From a bacterium EF100-94H03 bin56 (lineage in GTDB: Bacteria; Pseudomonadota; Alphaproteobacteria; SP197), in contig MPMV01000009.1 of the NCBI GenBank assembly GCA_002238685.1, positions 1 to 64,000 on the forward strand: 64,000 nucleotides of DNA, written 5' to 3'. The notes below the pieces were generated by a model. The model saw only the letters and a program-made list of their open reading frames with translations, ran no database searches and was not told the origin of the DNA. Shown here in pieces: positions 45,196-54,315 of the stretch (the first letter of the stretch is position 1; every line of letters starts with the position of its first letter). A program made the position numbers and the translations under genes.

Positions 45196-46596
45196 TCAAC
45201 CCTTCCAGTGCCCCTCGCGCACGAGGTCGTCCTGGGTCGCAAGGATGGCGCCCCTGAGGATGTCGACAAACTCGTCGATCTGCGCCTCCGTCATGATGAG
45301 CGGCGGCGAGATGACATTGAGGTGGCCGAGGGGACGGACGATGACCCCGTTCGCCTGGGCATGTTCGGCAATACGCTCTCCGACATTGACTTCCGCAGGC
45401 AACAGCTCCCGGGTCTCCTTGTTGGCGACGTTCTCGACACCCAGCATGAAGCACTTGCCGCGGGTTTCGCCTACCAGTGGCAAGTCATTGAGTTCGGCGA
45501 GGCGTTTCTCGAAGTAGGGCCCGACCTTGCGCACATGGCCGGGTATGTCCTCGCGTTCCATGATCTCGATGTTCTTCATTCCGGCAGCGCAGCACACCGG
45601 ATGGCCCGAATAGGTGAAGCCGGTGGTGAAGAGCGCTCCGTCGGCCTGCGGCGTGGAGAGAACCTCGTACACTTCCTGGGAAACGATGGTCGCCGACAGC
45701 GGCTGATAGCCCGAGCTGATGCCCTTGGCTGACGTGATCATGTCCGGAACGATCCCGAAGACCTCCTCGGAGGCAAAGAAGTGGCCGAGCCGGCCGAACC
45801 CGGTCACCACCTCATCGGAGATGTAGAGAATCTCGTTGGCCTTGCAGACCTCGAACATGCGTTGGAGATACCCCTCCGGAGGGACGATCACGCCACCTGC
45901 CCCCATGATGGGCTCGGCGATGAAGGCGCCGATGTTCTCGGCGCCGACTTCCTCGATGCGCTTGCGGAAATCCTCGATCAGCCAGTCGCAGAACTCGGCC
46001 TCGGTCATGCCCTCCGGGCGCCTGTAGGTGTAGGGACAGGCGACGTGCACCACCATCTCGTCCGCCTGGTCGAAGCCGATCTTGTCGTAGGCAATGCCGG
46101 TAAGGGCCGCCGCCATGTAGGTCATGCCGTGGTAGGCGTCGACCCTGGAAACAATCTTCTTCTTGTTGGGGCGGCCGAGGTTGTTCCAGTAGAAGTGGAC
46201 AAAGCGCACGGCAGTGTCGTTGGCCATGGAACCGCCCGTGCCGAAGAACATGTGATCGAGGGTTCCCGGAGTCAGGGAAGCGATCTTTGCCCCGAGAAGG
46301 CCAGCCGGCGGAGTCGAGAGATGGTGGAACGGCGAGTAGTAGGGAATGGCGCGGACCTGTTCGGCAATCGCCTCCGCCATCTCCTCGCGGCCATAGCCGA
46401 TGTTGACGCACCACAGCCCGCCAATGCCGTCGATGAACCGGTTGCCGTGGCTGTCGTAGACATGGATGCCATCGGCCTCGGCCATGATCTCGGAACCCTT
46501 CTCGTCCCAACGGGAGAAGTCCGTCCACGGATGAATCACGTGGTCGTGGTCCTTTTGCCACAGTTCACTGGCGTCGTACCTGGTGTTCCTCAGCAT
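45196..46596 (-). CDS. Class III (omega) aminotransferase
   Basis: PLP-dependent transaminase of the omega-amino-acid/diamine type, about 466 residues from ATG 46596, which follows GGAAGGAAGGAAACC. Family features: DGIGGLWCVNIGYGREEMAE, FFGTGGSMANDTAVRFVHFY, DEVVTGFGRLG and the Schiff-base lysine in TSAKGISSGYQPL. Relatives use pyruvate with beta-alanine, taurine or polyamines. Convergent with DUF1028, so not part of that operon. Confidence 0.94.
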   Translation of the reverse strand: MLRNTRYDASELWQKDHDHVIHPWTDFSRWDEKGSEIMAEADGIHVYDSHGNRFIDGIGGLWCVNIGYGREEMAEAIAEQVRAIPYYSPFHHLSTPPAGLLGAKIASLTPGTLDHMFFGTGGSMANDTAVRFVHFYWNNLGRPNKKKIVSRVDAYHGMTYMAAALTGIAYDKIGFDQADEMVVHVACPYTYRRPEGMTEAEFCDWLIEDFRKRIEEVGAENIGAFIAEPIMGAGGVIVPPEGYLQRMFEVCKANEILYISDEVVTGFGRLGHFFASEEVFGIVPDMITSAKGISSGYQPLSATIVSQEVYEVLSTPQADGALFTTGFTYSGHPVCCAAGMKNIEIMEREDIPGHVRKVGPYFEKRLAELNDLPLVGETRGKCFMLGVENVANKETRELLPAEVNVGERIAEHAQANGVIVRPLGHLNVISPPLIMTEAQIDEFVDILRGAILATQDDLVREGHWKG

Positions 46597-46701
46597 GGTT
46601 TCCTTCCTTCCCCGATCGGGAGCCATCGTTTGCGTGCCACCATCTTGTAGACCAATCGTCCCTGTCGGGAAACCCGAAGCCCCGGTCCCGGCAATTCGTC
46701 A

Positions 46702-48084
46702 TCACATGGCGCTCTCGTGAAAAATCCGCAGGCGGTTGCGGAACCGGGCAATGAGGAGCAGGGACGCGCCCGTGGTGGCGACGGCGAGACCGGCCCAGAT
46801 CCCCTCGCCGCTCCAGCCGAACCAGAATCCGAAGGCAGCGGCACAGGGAAGACCGAGACCCCAGTTGTTGGCGAGGCTGTAGACCATGGGGACCGTGGTA
46901 TCCTTCAGTCCCTGCAGCGCGCCGCGCGCCGTGATCTGCACGGCATCGCTCAACATGAAGATGGCGGCAACGCTGAGCAGGCTCGCCGCAAGGCCCAGGG
47001 CGTGAGTGTTGGCGGGATTGTCGGCGTCGAGGATGAGCGAGGACAGTTCGGTTCCGAAGAACCAGAATGCAACGACAGGCACCAGGACCGTGGTCCCCGA
47101 AAGCGTCACCGCCATCCAGCCGGAACGGGCTGACCACTGCGGGCTGCCGGCGCCGGCGCCGTGGCCGACACGCACCGCCGCTGCCTGGGCAAAGCCGACG
47201 GGAATCATGAAGACGAAGGCATAGCACTGGGCGGTCACCGCATGAGCAGCGAGCATCTGTGTCGAAATCAGGCCCATCATGATCGTGGTGACAAAGAACA
47301 GGCCCATCTCGCCGATTTCCGTGACGGCGATCGGCCCACCGAGAAAGACGACTTCCTTCATCACGCGGTGATCGAGCCGCCAGAAATAGCCCAGCAGGTG
47401 GTAGCGGCGCAGGCGCCGGTCGGCATGCACGAACCAGAGAAGTGCGCCGAACATTGCCCAGTTGACGATGACGCTGGCGACACCCGCGCCCACGAGGCCG
47501 AGTTCGGGAGCACCGAGCTTGCCGAACATGAAGGCGTAATCGAGAAGGGCGTTGAGTGCGATGGCGTGAACCGTGACCAGGACGATCGCCCGTGGTCTGG
47601 CATGGGCGGCGAGGAATTCGCTCAGCACAACGAACCAGAGGGAGGGCAGAAGACCCCAGACCATGACCCGCAGATAGGACTCGCCCAGGGTGGCGATGGC
47701 CGGATCCTGACCGAACGCGACGAGGATCGGCGAGGCATACCAGGCAAGGATTGCGACGGCTGCCGAAAGCGGCACACACAGCCAGGACGCGTTGCGCACC
47801 ACCGGTCGGATCGCCCGAAAACGGCGGCCCCCCAGGTGCTGGGCCATGACCGGAGTCGCCCCTGTGAGCACGCCGATCGCAAATGCCACCATGACCCAGT
47901 AGAAGTCCCGGGCCAGGGAACCGGCAGCGATGGTCTCGGTACCGATACGCCCCATCATGATGACGTCCGTCGCCATGATGGCCATGTGCGCGAGGTGCGT
48001 CAGGATGAGCGGAACCGCGAGACGCACGATCGCCTCCGCCTCACGCCAGGTAGAGGCGATTTTCTCAGGAGGGTGTATCGTCAT
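46702..48084 (-). CDS. MATE-family efflux transporter
   Basis: Twelve-helix Na+ or H+ coupled multidrug/metabolite exporter, 460 residues. N-terminal LAVPLILTHLAHMAIMATDV, MGRIGTETIAAGSLARDFYW and GATPVMAQHLGGRR match the NorM/DinF-type pattern, repeated in the C-terminal half with GGPIAVTEIGEMGLFFVTTI and AAAVRVGHGAGAG. The 5' end overlaps the upstream PadR-like gene by 20 bp, suggesting joint expression. Confidence 0.94.
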   Translation of the reverse strand: MTIHPPEKIASTWREAEAIVRLAVPLILTHLAHMAIMATDVIMMGRIGTETIAAGSLARDFYWVMVAFAIGVLTGATPVMAQHLGGRRFRAIRPVVRNASWLCVPLSAAVAILAWYASPILVAFGQDPAIATLGESYLRVMVWGLLPSLWFVVLSEFLAAHARPRAIVLVTVHAIALNALLDYAFMFGKLGAPELGLVGAGVASVIVNWAMFGALLWFVHADRRLRRYHLLGYFWRLDHRVMKEVVFLGGPIAVTEIGEMGLFFVTTIMMGLISTQMLAAHAVTAQCYAFVFMIPVGFAQAAAVRVGHGAGAGSPQWSARSGWMAVTLSGTTVLVPVVAFWFFGTELSSLILDADNPANTHALGLAASLLSVAAIFMLSDAVQITARGALQGLKDTTVPMVYSLANNWGLGLPCAAAFGFWFGWSGEGIWAGLAVATTGASLLLIARFRNRLRIFHESAM

Positions 48085-48652
48085 CGCGTGAGCGTTCTTG
48101 CGTCATCAACGCTTCCTCACCCTCAAGCCACGCCAGGTCTTCCCCGGTTCGCGCAATGTCGCGGTCGAGCCACGCCAGGAATCCGGGATCCTCACCCTCC
48201 ATGTGGCGGCGCAGGTTGACAAGGCGCGCTCTTTCGCCCCTCAGGGTATCGCCCAGCACCTCGGCCAGCCGCACTTGTCCTGTTGTGTCGAGGAGGCGAA
48301 AGAAGCGAATCTTGAGGGCCACCATGAGCCGGGAGGAGGCACTGGAAGCCCTGACCGGCGAGAGCATCAGGCGTTCGAGTTCCTCACGCGCACCGGGCAT
48401 CAGCGTCACCCGGGCACTGCCGGCATCCTCACCCTCGTCGCCGATCCCGATCAGACCCTCGAACCGCAGGAGTTCAATGGAGGACGACATGACATCGACA
48501 GGCGACGCTCCGTAACTCGTGGCAAACAGCCGCACCATGGTGGCAAGGGTGGCGTAGTCCATCGGCCCCCTGCTGGCGAGGATCCCCAGGGCCGCGAGGC
48601 GCAGGCCTTCAACGGGAATCAGGACGCGGTCACGCTGCATGGGGTGATTCAT
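48065..48652 (-). CDS. PadR/winged-helix-like transcriptional regulator (tentative)
   Basis: About 196 residues from ATG 48652 (48640 also possible). The first ~90 residues look like a winged helix (LRLAALGILASRGPMDYATL, then SSSIELLRFEGLIGIGDEGE with an ARVTLMPGAREEL wing), followed by a helical C-terminal dimerisation-like part (LRGERARLVNLRRHMEGEDP). This layout resembles PadR-type repressors of efflux pumps, which fits the overlap with the MATE gene, but no single diagnostic motif settles it. Confidence 0.6.
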   Translation of the reverse strand: MNHPMQRDRVLIPVEGLRLAALGILASRGPMDYATLATMVRLFATSYGASPVDVMSSSIELLRFEGLIGIGDEGEDAGSARVTLMPGAREELERLMLSPVRASSASSRLMVALKIRFFRLLDTTGQVRLAEVLGDTLRGERARLVNLRRHMEGEDPGFLAWLDRDIARTGEDLAWLEGEEALMTQERSRDDDTPS

Positions 48653-48776
48653 AGGCCAGTGGTGAGCGTGTCTCAACGCTCCCCGGGAGGAAGGTGACAG
48701 ACGGGTGAGGGACTTGACGCACGCTGCAAGGCATTGGACAAGACGCCCGCCAGGTCAAGGAACGGGAGCAGGACTC

Positions 48777-50033
48777 ATGGAAATCTGTGCACTGGGCGAG
48801 CGGCCCCCCCTCGGAGAGATTCCGGACCGCATGCACGTCTTCAGCGTGCGCCAGGACCGTTTCGGTGAACCGCGGGACGCCTGGCAGCGGGAGATCATCG
48901 ACGTTCCCGAAGTCGCCGCAGACGAGGTTCTCGTCTACAACATGGCCACCGGCATCAACTACAACAACGTATGGGCGGCACTCGGCTATCCCATCGACGT
49001 CATAGCCGTGCGCCAGAAGCAGGGCGAGCCGGAGGATTTTCATGCCGGCGGATCAGACTGTTCCGGTATCGTCTGGAAGGTGGGTTCCGCCGTCACCAAC
49101 GTCAAGCCGGGCGACGAAGTCGTGGTTCATTCGGGCTGGTGGCCGCCTGACGACCCATGGGTGCAGTCGGGCCGCGATCCCATGCTTGCGGAAACCACGC
49201 GCATCTGGGGCTATCAGACCAACTACGGCAGCTATTGCCAGTTCGCGAAGGCACAAGCCCACCAGGGCCAGCCCCAGCCCCCACAGTCCCCGCCCAAGCC
49301 GAAGCCCCTCTCGTGGGAGGAAGCGGGTTGCTATCTGCTGTGCGCCTCCACCGCCTATCGCATGCTGATGGGCTGGTCCCCCAACACGGTGGAGGAGGGC
49401 AACGTGGTTCTCGTCTGGGGCGCTGCCGGCGGTCTTGGGTCCTATGCCATGCAGATCACCCGGGCCATGGGCGGGCGCGCCGTCGCCGTCGTCTCCGATG
49501 ACGCCAAGCGCCAGTTCTGCCTCGACAACGGCGCGGTTGGCGTCATCAACCGCAAGGACTTCGATCACTGGGGGCCGATGCCGGATACGTCGAGCCCGCA
49601 ATACGGCGCCTGGGTCAAGGGAGCCCGCGCCTTCGGCAAGGCCATCTGGGAAGCCGTGGGCGAGAGGGTGAGCCCGCAGATCGTCTTTGAACACCCGGGC
49701 GAATCGACCCTGCCGACCAGCGGATTCGTGGCCGCCACCGGTGGCATGGTGGTCATCTGCGCCGGGACCACCGGCTTCAACATCACCTTGGACCTGCGCT
49801 ACCACTGGATGCGCCAGAAGCGCCTCCAGGGGAGCCATCTTTCCAACGACGAGCAGGCGGCCGCGGTCAACCAGCTGATGATCGATCGCAGGATCGACCC
49901 CTGTCTTTCGCAGACCTTCACCTTCGACCAGATCGGACATGCGCACCAGCTGATGCATGACAACACCCATGCTTCCGGCAACATGGCCTGCCTCGTCAAC
50001 GCAACGGAGCCGGGCATGGGACGTTCCGCCTGA
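48777..50033 (+). CDS. ccrA: Crotonyl-CoA carboxylase/reductase
   Basis: MDR-family enzyme that reductively carboxylates crotonyl-CoA to ethylmalonyl-CoA, key to acetate assimilation in bacteria without the glyoxylate shunt. Start ATG 48777 with GGAGCAGGA. Family signatures: YNMATGINYNNVWAALGYPI, HAGGSDCSGIVWKVG, TNYGSYCQFAKAQ, VLVWGAAGGLGSYAMQIT and MVVICAGTTGFN. Between AKAQAHQ and PKPKPLSW it has a Pro/Gln-rich insertion (GQPQPPQSP) where relatives have two or three residues. Other ethylmalonyl pathway genes are not in the window. Confidence 0.95.
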   Translation: MEICALGERPPLGEIPDRMHVFSVRQDRFGEPRDAWQREIIDVPEVAADEVLVYNMATGINYNNVWAALGYPIDVIAVRQKQGEPEDFHAGGSDCSGIVWKVGSAVTNVKPGDEVVVHSGWWPPDDPWVQSGRDPMLAETTRIWGYQTNYGSYCQFAKAQAHQGQPQPPQSPPKPKPLSWEEAGCYLLCASTAYRMLMGWSPNTVEEGNVVLVWGAAGGLGSYAMQITRAMGGRAVAVVSDDAKRQFCLDNGAVGVINRKDFDHWGPMPDTSSPQYGAWVKGARAFGKAIWEAVGERVSPQIVFEHPGESTLPTSGFVAATGGMVVICAGTTGFNITLDLRYHWMRQKRLQGSHLSNDEQAAAVNQLMIDRRIDPCLSQTFTFDQIGHAHQLMHDNTHASGNMACLVNATEPGMGRSA

Positions 50034-50052
50034 TCGTGGCGGGCAGACGTGA

Positions 50053-51222
50053 TCAGGGGCCGACCCGAGCCAGTCGCCCGGCGATGACCGGCATCGCGTC
50101 CGCTTCCAGGTTGGCAAAGGCGAGGCGGATGTAGTCCTCCTGGTCGGGACCGAACCAGCTGCCTGGCAGAGTCAGGAGACCGTTCTCCACCGCCAGCGCG
50201 CGGGCCACCTCGACCGCGCCTTTGCCCCGGAACGGATGACGGACATAGGCGAAGTAGGCGCCTGCGCTCACCAGCTCCCAGGCAAGGTCGTTGCGGGTAA
50301 AGGCGCGTGCGAGGGCCTCGGCCCGTTCGCTCATGACCCCGGCATTGTGGCGCCGCCAGGAATCGAGATGACGGATGCCGTAGAGCGCCGCTTCCTGACC
50401 CAGATGTGGCGGCGAGATCTGAACACAGTCGCACACCTTCTCGAGGGCGCCCTGCAACCGGCCGCCTGCCACCACCGCGCCGACGCGGTAACCGGTCAGG
50501 CAGTAGACCTTCGAGAAACTGTAGAGATGCACCAGGGTGTGACGCCATCGCTCGTCGGCAAAGAGATCGTGCGGGCGGCTACCGGGGCCGAGAAAGTCGC
50601 GGTAGGTCTCGTCGATGACCAGGGCACATCCCGCCTGCCTTGCCACTTCGAGAAATTCCTGGATGACATCAGGTGGATACACCGCGCCCGTGGGATTGTT
50701 CGGTGTGACGAGAACGATCGCCCTCGTTCTCTCGCTGACCAGGCGGCGGGCATCGTCGGGGTCCGGCACACCCTGTCGGTCCGGCCGAAAGCCGAGAGGC
50801 ACGACGGAGACCCCCAGCATGCGCGCCGTCATCTCGTGATTGAAGTACCAGGGCACGGGAAGGACGATCTGGTCCCCCTCCCCCGCCAGGGCCAGCATGG
50901 TGTTGAAGAACGCCTGGTTGCACCCGGCGGTGATCATGACATCGCCCGCACCGACGTCACCGCCATAAAGAGCGTTGATGTCTTCTGCCAGGGCTTCCCT
51001 CAGGGGCGGCATGCCGAAGATGCCGGTGTAGCGGGCCGTCGACCCGTCGCGCGCCCGCCCGGCCACGTGGGCAAGAAGTTCGTCCGGCGGAGGGGATGCG
51101 GGGACCGCCTGACAGACATCGATAAGAGGCTCCCTCGTCTCGACGCCCTCGACCCAGGTCCAGGCCTCCGGGATAGGCGGCGCCTGGACCGAATCGACCC
51201 TGGTGTTCGTCTGGTACATCAT
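50053..51222 (-). CDS. Class I/II aminotransferase
   Basis: Fold-type I PLP enzyme, 389-391 residues. GIFGMPPLREALAEDINALY, the VTPNNPTGAVYPP loop, the aspartate in VIDETYRDFL and the Schiff-base lysine in SFSKVYCLTGYRVG are present. N-terminal start is ATG 51222 or 51228. Substrate cannot be told from sequence; relatives include aspartate/aromatic and alanine transaminases. Stand-alone gene, convergent with ccrA. Confidence 0.93.
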   Translation of the reverse strand: MMYQTNTRVDSVQAPPIPEAWTWVEGVETREPLIDVCQAVPASPPPDELLAHVAGRARDGSTARYTGIFGMPPLREALAEDINALYGGDVGAGDVMITAGCNQAFFNTMLALAGEGDQIVLPVPWYFNHEMTARMLGVSVVPLGFRPDRQGVPDPDDARRLVSERTRAIVLVTPNNPTGAVYPPDVIQEFLEVARQAGCALVIDETYRDFLGPGSRPHDLFADERWRHTLVHLYSFSKVYCLTGYRVGAVVAGGRLQGALEKVCDCVQISPPHLGQEAALYGIRHLDSWRRHNAGVMSERAEALARAFTRNDLAWELVSAGAYFAYVRHPFRGKGAVEVARALAVENGLLTLPGSWFGPDQEDYIRLAFANLEADAMPVIAGRLARVGP

Positions 51223-52006
51223 CCGCACTCCCCGTCCCTTGATCTGCCCGGCGTCAAGCTGACCCCGGGATCAGGCATTCTGCCATGTCATCGACCCCAT
51301 GACTGAATCCCGATCGCCGGAAAGCCCATCGGGCCATGACGCAGCCCCTGGCATGGACTCTTCGGGACGTCATTGTTGTCAGGAAACGCCGGAGGTCCAG
51401 ACAAGCCGACTGTGTCGAACATGGCGTCCGCCCCCGGTGTGCCGTGGTGTCGACCGGCGTCCTTGACGAACCCTGTCGGCTCCGATTGCTTCGCCGACAC
51501 GGTTCTCGCAGCTGCCAGCGCAAACAGTTCCGTCTGCACGATTCGCCGGATCGGATCGACGTCCTCGCCGCGGGAACCAAGGACGCCAGCGATGGCCTTG
51601 ACACCGCCAATAGCGATCATCCCGGGACGGCGGGAAACCATGACGTCCGTTGTGTGTCTTCAGAAGCGCGGGGTTCACGGCAGCGCATGCATTCCAGTCA
51701 CGAGAACGGATACCGGAGACATGACAGATCGTTGCAGACGGGCTGCCTGCACTGACGCTGATTCGACCAGGCTTCCGGGGGCAGCGCGACTTGCGGGCTT
51801 CCTTGACCGGGCCCAAGTGGCCCGTCACCACGGTCTCCCTGCGGCGTTATCGGGCACGATCCTGATCGGTAGAGTGCGCAGCACGTTGATCCGCGTCACC
51901 GCTGGCGGAACGTAACCCGGTCGTGATTCTGATCGGGAGAGGCTGGAGTTGTCATCTGCCGGCGGGCGTTGTCATGATGGCCCGGTGAAGCAAGGGGGCC
52001 TGACGC
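51223..52006. other. 784-bp gap with no recognised gene
   Basis: The longest unexplained stretch of the left and central parts. One minus-strand frame at 51288-51641 has protein-like composition (MIAIGGVKAIAGVLG near its start), but it matches no family I know and I cannot support it as a gene. No RNA gene seen. Near the right end, an AAGGGGG ribosome-site-like run at about 51991-51997 precedes the carboxylate-amine ligase. Confidence 0.45.
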
Positions 52007-53146
52007 ATAACCGATTCCGGCATAACTCTTGGGATCGAGGAGGAGTTCTTTCTCATCGATCCCGAAACGCGGGACGTGCTCACCGATCCCGACCCTGCCA
52101 TCTTCGCGGCCTGCGAGGAGGCGGCCGGCCCGCACCGTGTGGTGCGCGAGGCCTTGCGCACGCAGATCGAGACCAACACGAAGGTCTGCGGATCCGTGGC
52201 GGAACTGCGCACGGCACTGAAGGAAACGCGGCGCCTGGTCATCGGGACGGCCGAACGGTACGGAGCGGCGATCATGGCCTCGTCCACCCATCCCTTCGCG
52301 GCATGGTCGCGCACGGATGTGACGCCAAAGGAACGCTACAGAACGATTTCGGCCATGCTCCAGGGGCTGCTCAACCGCCTTCTGGTCGGTGGAATGCACA
52401 TTCACGCCGGGTTTGGTGATGCCGACGAACGCATCTGCGTGATGACGGCGATGCGCCGCTATCTGCCGGTCTTCCATGCGTTGTCCGCCTCCTCACCCTT
52501 CAGTGACGGCCACGAAACGGGATTCCGGTCCTGGCGCCTCGCCCTCTTCAGTGGCCTGCCGCGCGTCGGCGTTCCTGCACCCCTGTGGTCGGACAGGGAC
52601 TACGAAGACCTCCTCGGCGAATACCGGAACATGGGTTTCATCAGTGACGGCAGTGAACTGTGGTGGGACATCCGCCCTTCCCACACCTATCCGACCATCG
52701 AGATGCGCATCTGCGACGTGTGCACGCGGATCGAGGATGCCGTCACCATCGCCGCGCTCTACACCTCCCTGGTGCGGCGGCTGCTGCGGCAGACCCGTGA
52801 GGGAACGCTTCCCGACGAACCGTTGACCGAAATCATCTCCGAGAACCGCTGGATCGCCCAGCGCTACGGTGTGCTGGCCTTTTTCGGCGACATCGAGGCA
52901 GCCCATGGCAGGCTGGACATCGCCGACGCGACCCGGACACTCATCGACGATCTCGCCGACGACGCCCGTGCCCTCGGCTGCGAGAAGGAGATCCGCCGGG
53001 CCACGGCCATCATCGACGAGGGCAACAGCGCCGATCGCCAGGTCGACCTCTGGCGCCTGTGCCAACTGGAGGGAATGGACCGCATGGAAGCCTTCCGGGC
53101 CGTCGTCGATCATGTCATTCGCGAGACCCGCGAAGGAACCGGGTAG
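52007..53146 (+). CDS. Carboxylate-amine ligase / glutamate-cysteine ligase type 2 (YbdK-like)
   Basis: ATP-grasp-like GCS2 enzyme that forms gamma-glutamyl amides. The conserved N terminus ITLGIEEEFFLIDPETRDVL, with the metal-binding Glu triplet, is in frame, but between the upstream TGA (52001) and the first usable GTG (52076) there is no ATG, GTG or TTG. The codon where the start is expected is ATA at 52007 (giving M-T-D-S-G-I-T-L if it were ATG), preceded by AAGGGGG. Further landmarks: GGMHIHAGFGDADERICVM, SELWWDIRPSHTYPTIEMRI. Starting at GTG 52076 would remove the first catalytic strand. Confidence 0.85.
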   Translation: MTDSGITLGIEEEFFLIDPETRDVLTDPDPAIFAACEEAAGPHRVVREALRTQIETNTKVCGSVAELRTALKETRRLVIGTAERYGAAIMASSTHPFAAWSRTDVTPKERYRTISAMLQGLLNRLLVGGMHIHAGFGDADERICVMTAMRRYLPVFHALSASSPFSDGHETGFRSWRLALFSGLPRVGVPAPLWSDRDYEDLLGEYRNMGFISDGSELWWDIRPSHTYPTIEMRICDVCTRIEDAVTIAALYTSLVRRLLRQTREGTLPDEPLTEIISENRWIAQRYGVLAFFGDIEAAHGRLDIADATRTLIDDLADDARALGCEKEIRRATAIIDEGNSADRQVDLWRLCQLEGMDRMEAFRAVVDHVIRETREGTG

Positions 53147-53394
53147 ACGGGACGATCAGGGACGTATTGATGCCGACCCGGCCATGATGCGGGCCGGGGA
53201 GCGGATCATGGACCGCAACACGCCAACGGCGTAACTGCCAACCAGCACTCGGATGACGCTCTACACGTGTTGTGAAGCGTCGCCTTGTCGTTGCGATAAG
53301 GACTATGTTACGCGAGCTTATCCGTCCAAACCAACAGCGGGTACAGCACTGCAATGGTGAGACTATGGCGGCGCGAACAGTCGCATTCGGGGAA
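53147..53394. other. Spacer between the carboxylate-amine ligase and the transposase-like remnant
   Basis: About 250 bases with lower G+C than the surroundings and no recognisable gene. Confidence 0.4.
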
Positions 53395-53520
53395 GCAGAC
53401 GCGAGGCGGACATTCAGTGCACCAAGGGGGCGAGCGGGAGCTCGCGGCGACCTCTTCACCGTCAAAGGCAACCAGTAGACCCTGCTGAGCGATGTTCGCT
53501 TCCTGCGCGACGGACAGGCG
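53395..53520 (+). pseudogene. Possible transposase remnant (ISAs1-like DDE)
   Basis: One frame reads ADARRTFSAP, then GDLFTVKGNQ, a TAG stop (53476-53478), then TLLSDVRFLRDG. The order resembles the ISAs1-type transposase core, in which A-D-A-x-H-T-Q (catalytic Asp) is followed about 20 residues later by DYLFTVKGNQPTLLxD. The rest of the transposase is absent and no terminal inverted repeats are seen, so at most a decayed fragment. Confidence 0.35.
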
Positions 53521-53545
53521 GTACGTCGGTCGAACGCTGCTGCCA

Positions 53546-54148
53546 TCAATCCGTGTAATCCGTTTCGACAAGGCTGTAGGAACCGGCCGAAATCCGGATG
53601 ATTGCATCCTGTGGCGCCGGGAAGCCCAGAAGCGCCTCCGGATTGAGTCCGCAAGCCGCGGCGACGAACATCCGATTGAACACGCCATGGGCGATGACGA
53701 CCGTCTCATCGCCGAGATCGACGGCGGCGAGCCACGCACTTGATCGCTCAAAGACATCGCAACAGGACTCACCGCCAGGCGCGGCGTTCCGGAACGGGTC
53801 ACGACGTCGACGCTCCCAGGCCGACCGGTCGATTAGCGCCGCCTCGGTCGCCGTCATGCCCGCAAAATTGCCGTCATCAATCTCGATCAGCCTGTCGTCG
53901 AACCGAACCGTTTCCGGGGGGCGTCCCAACGCGTCGCAGATCAGACTGCAGCTTTGACGCGCGCGGCCAAGTGGACTGCACCAGATAGGGACCGTTCCGG
54001 GCTCCATCACCAGCGTCGCGAGCAGACGCCCCATGGCTCTCGCCTGGCCTACGCCGCGCTGGGTCAACGGCGAATCCTTCCGGCCCTGCATCCGGCCTGC
54101 CCGATTCCATGCCGTCTCGCCATGCCGCAACAGATAGATGATGCCCAT
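53546..54148 (-). CDS. Histidine phosphatase (phosphoglycerate mutase-like) family protein
   Basis: About 200 residues from ATG 54148 (MGIIYLLRHGETAWNRAG). The catalytic RHG motif gives the phosphorylated His; GRMQGRKDSPLTQRGVGQA follows; Glu in IEIDDGNFAGMTATEA and the second His in VVIAHGVFNRM complete the site. Relatives dephosphorylate small molecules; the substrate is unknown. The extended frame upstream of 54148 is not family-like. Confidence 0.9.
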   Translation of the reverse strand: MGIIYLLRHGETAWNRAGRMQGRKDSPLTQRGVGQARAMGRLLATLVMEPGTVPIWCSPLGRARQSCSLICDALGRPPETVRFDDRLIEIDDGNFAGMTATEAALIDRSAWERRRRDPFRNAAPGGESCCDVFERSSAWLAAVDLGDETVVIAHGVFNRMFVAAACGLNPEALLGFPAPQDAIIRISAGSYSLVETDYTD

Positions 54149-54315
54149 AAGCTCTCCGTTCGTGCAGTTTGCCATGACCACCACGCGACTTGTCGGTGTT
54201 TCGTGGTCCGAACAGAGCGCCGGAGAAGCCAATGGAAGCGTGTTCCCTACGTTCTGCCTTTATCCTCGCCGCGTGACAAGGGCGACGGCACATCGTGCTT
54301 CGTTGATGAGCGGAA

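Noticed and set aside
51288-51641. Minus-strand frame of 117 codons as a new gene
   Set aside because: Composition is fairly protein-like but there is no recognisable family, ribosome site or context; recorded only as part of the gap.
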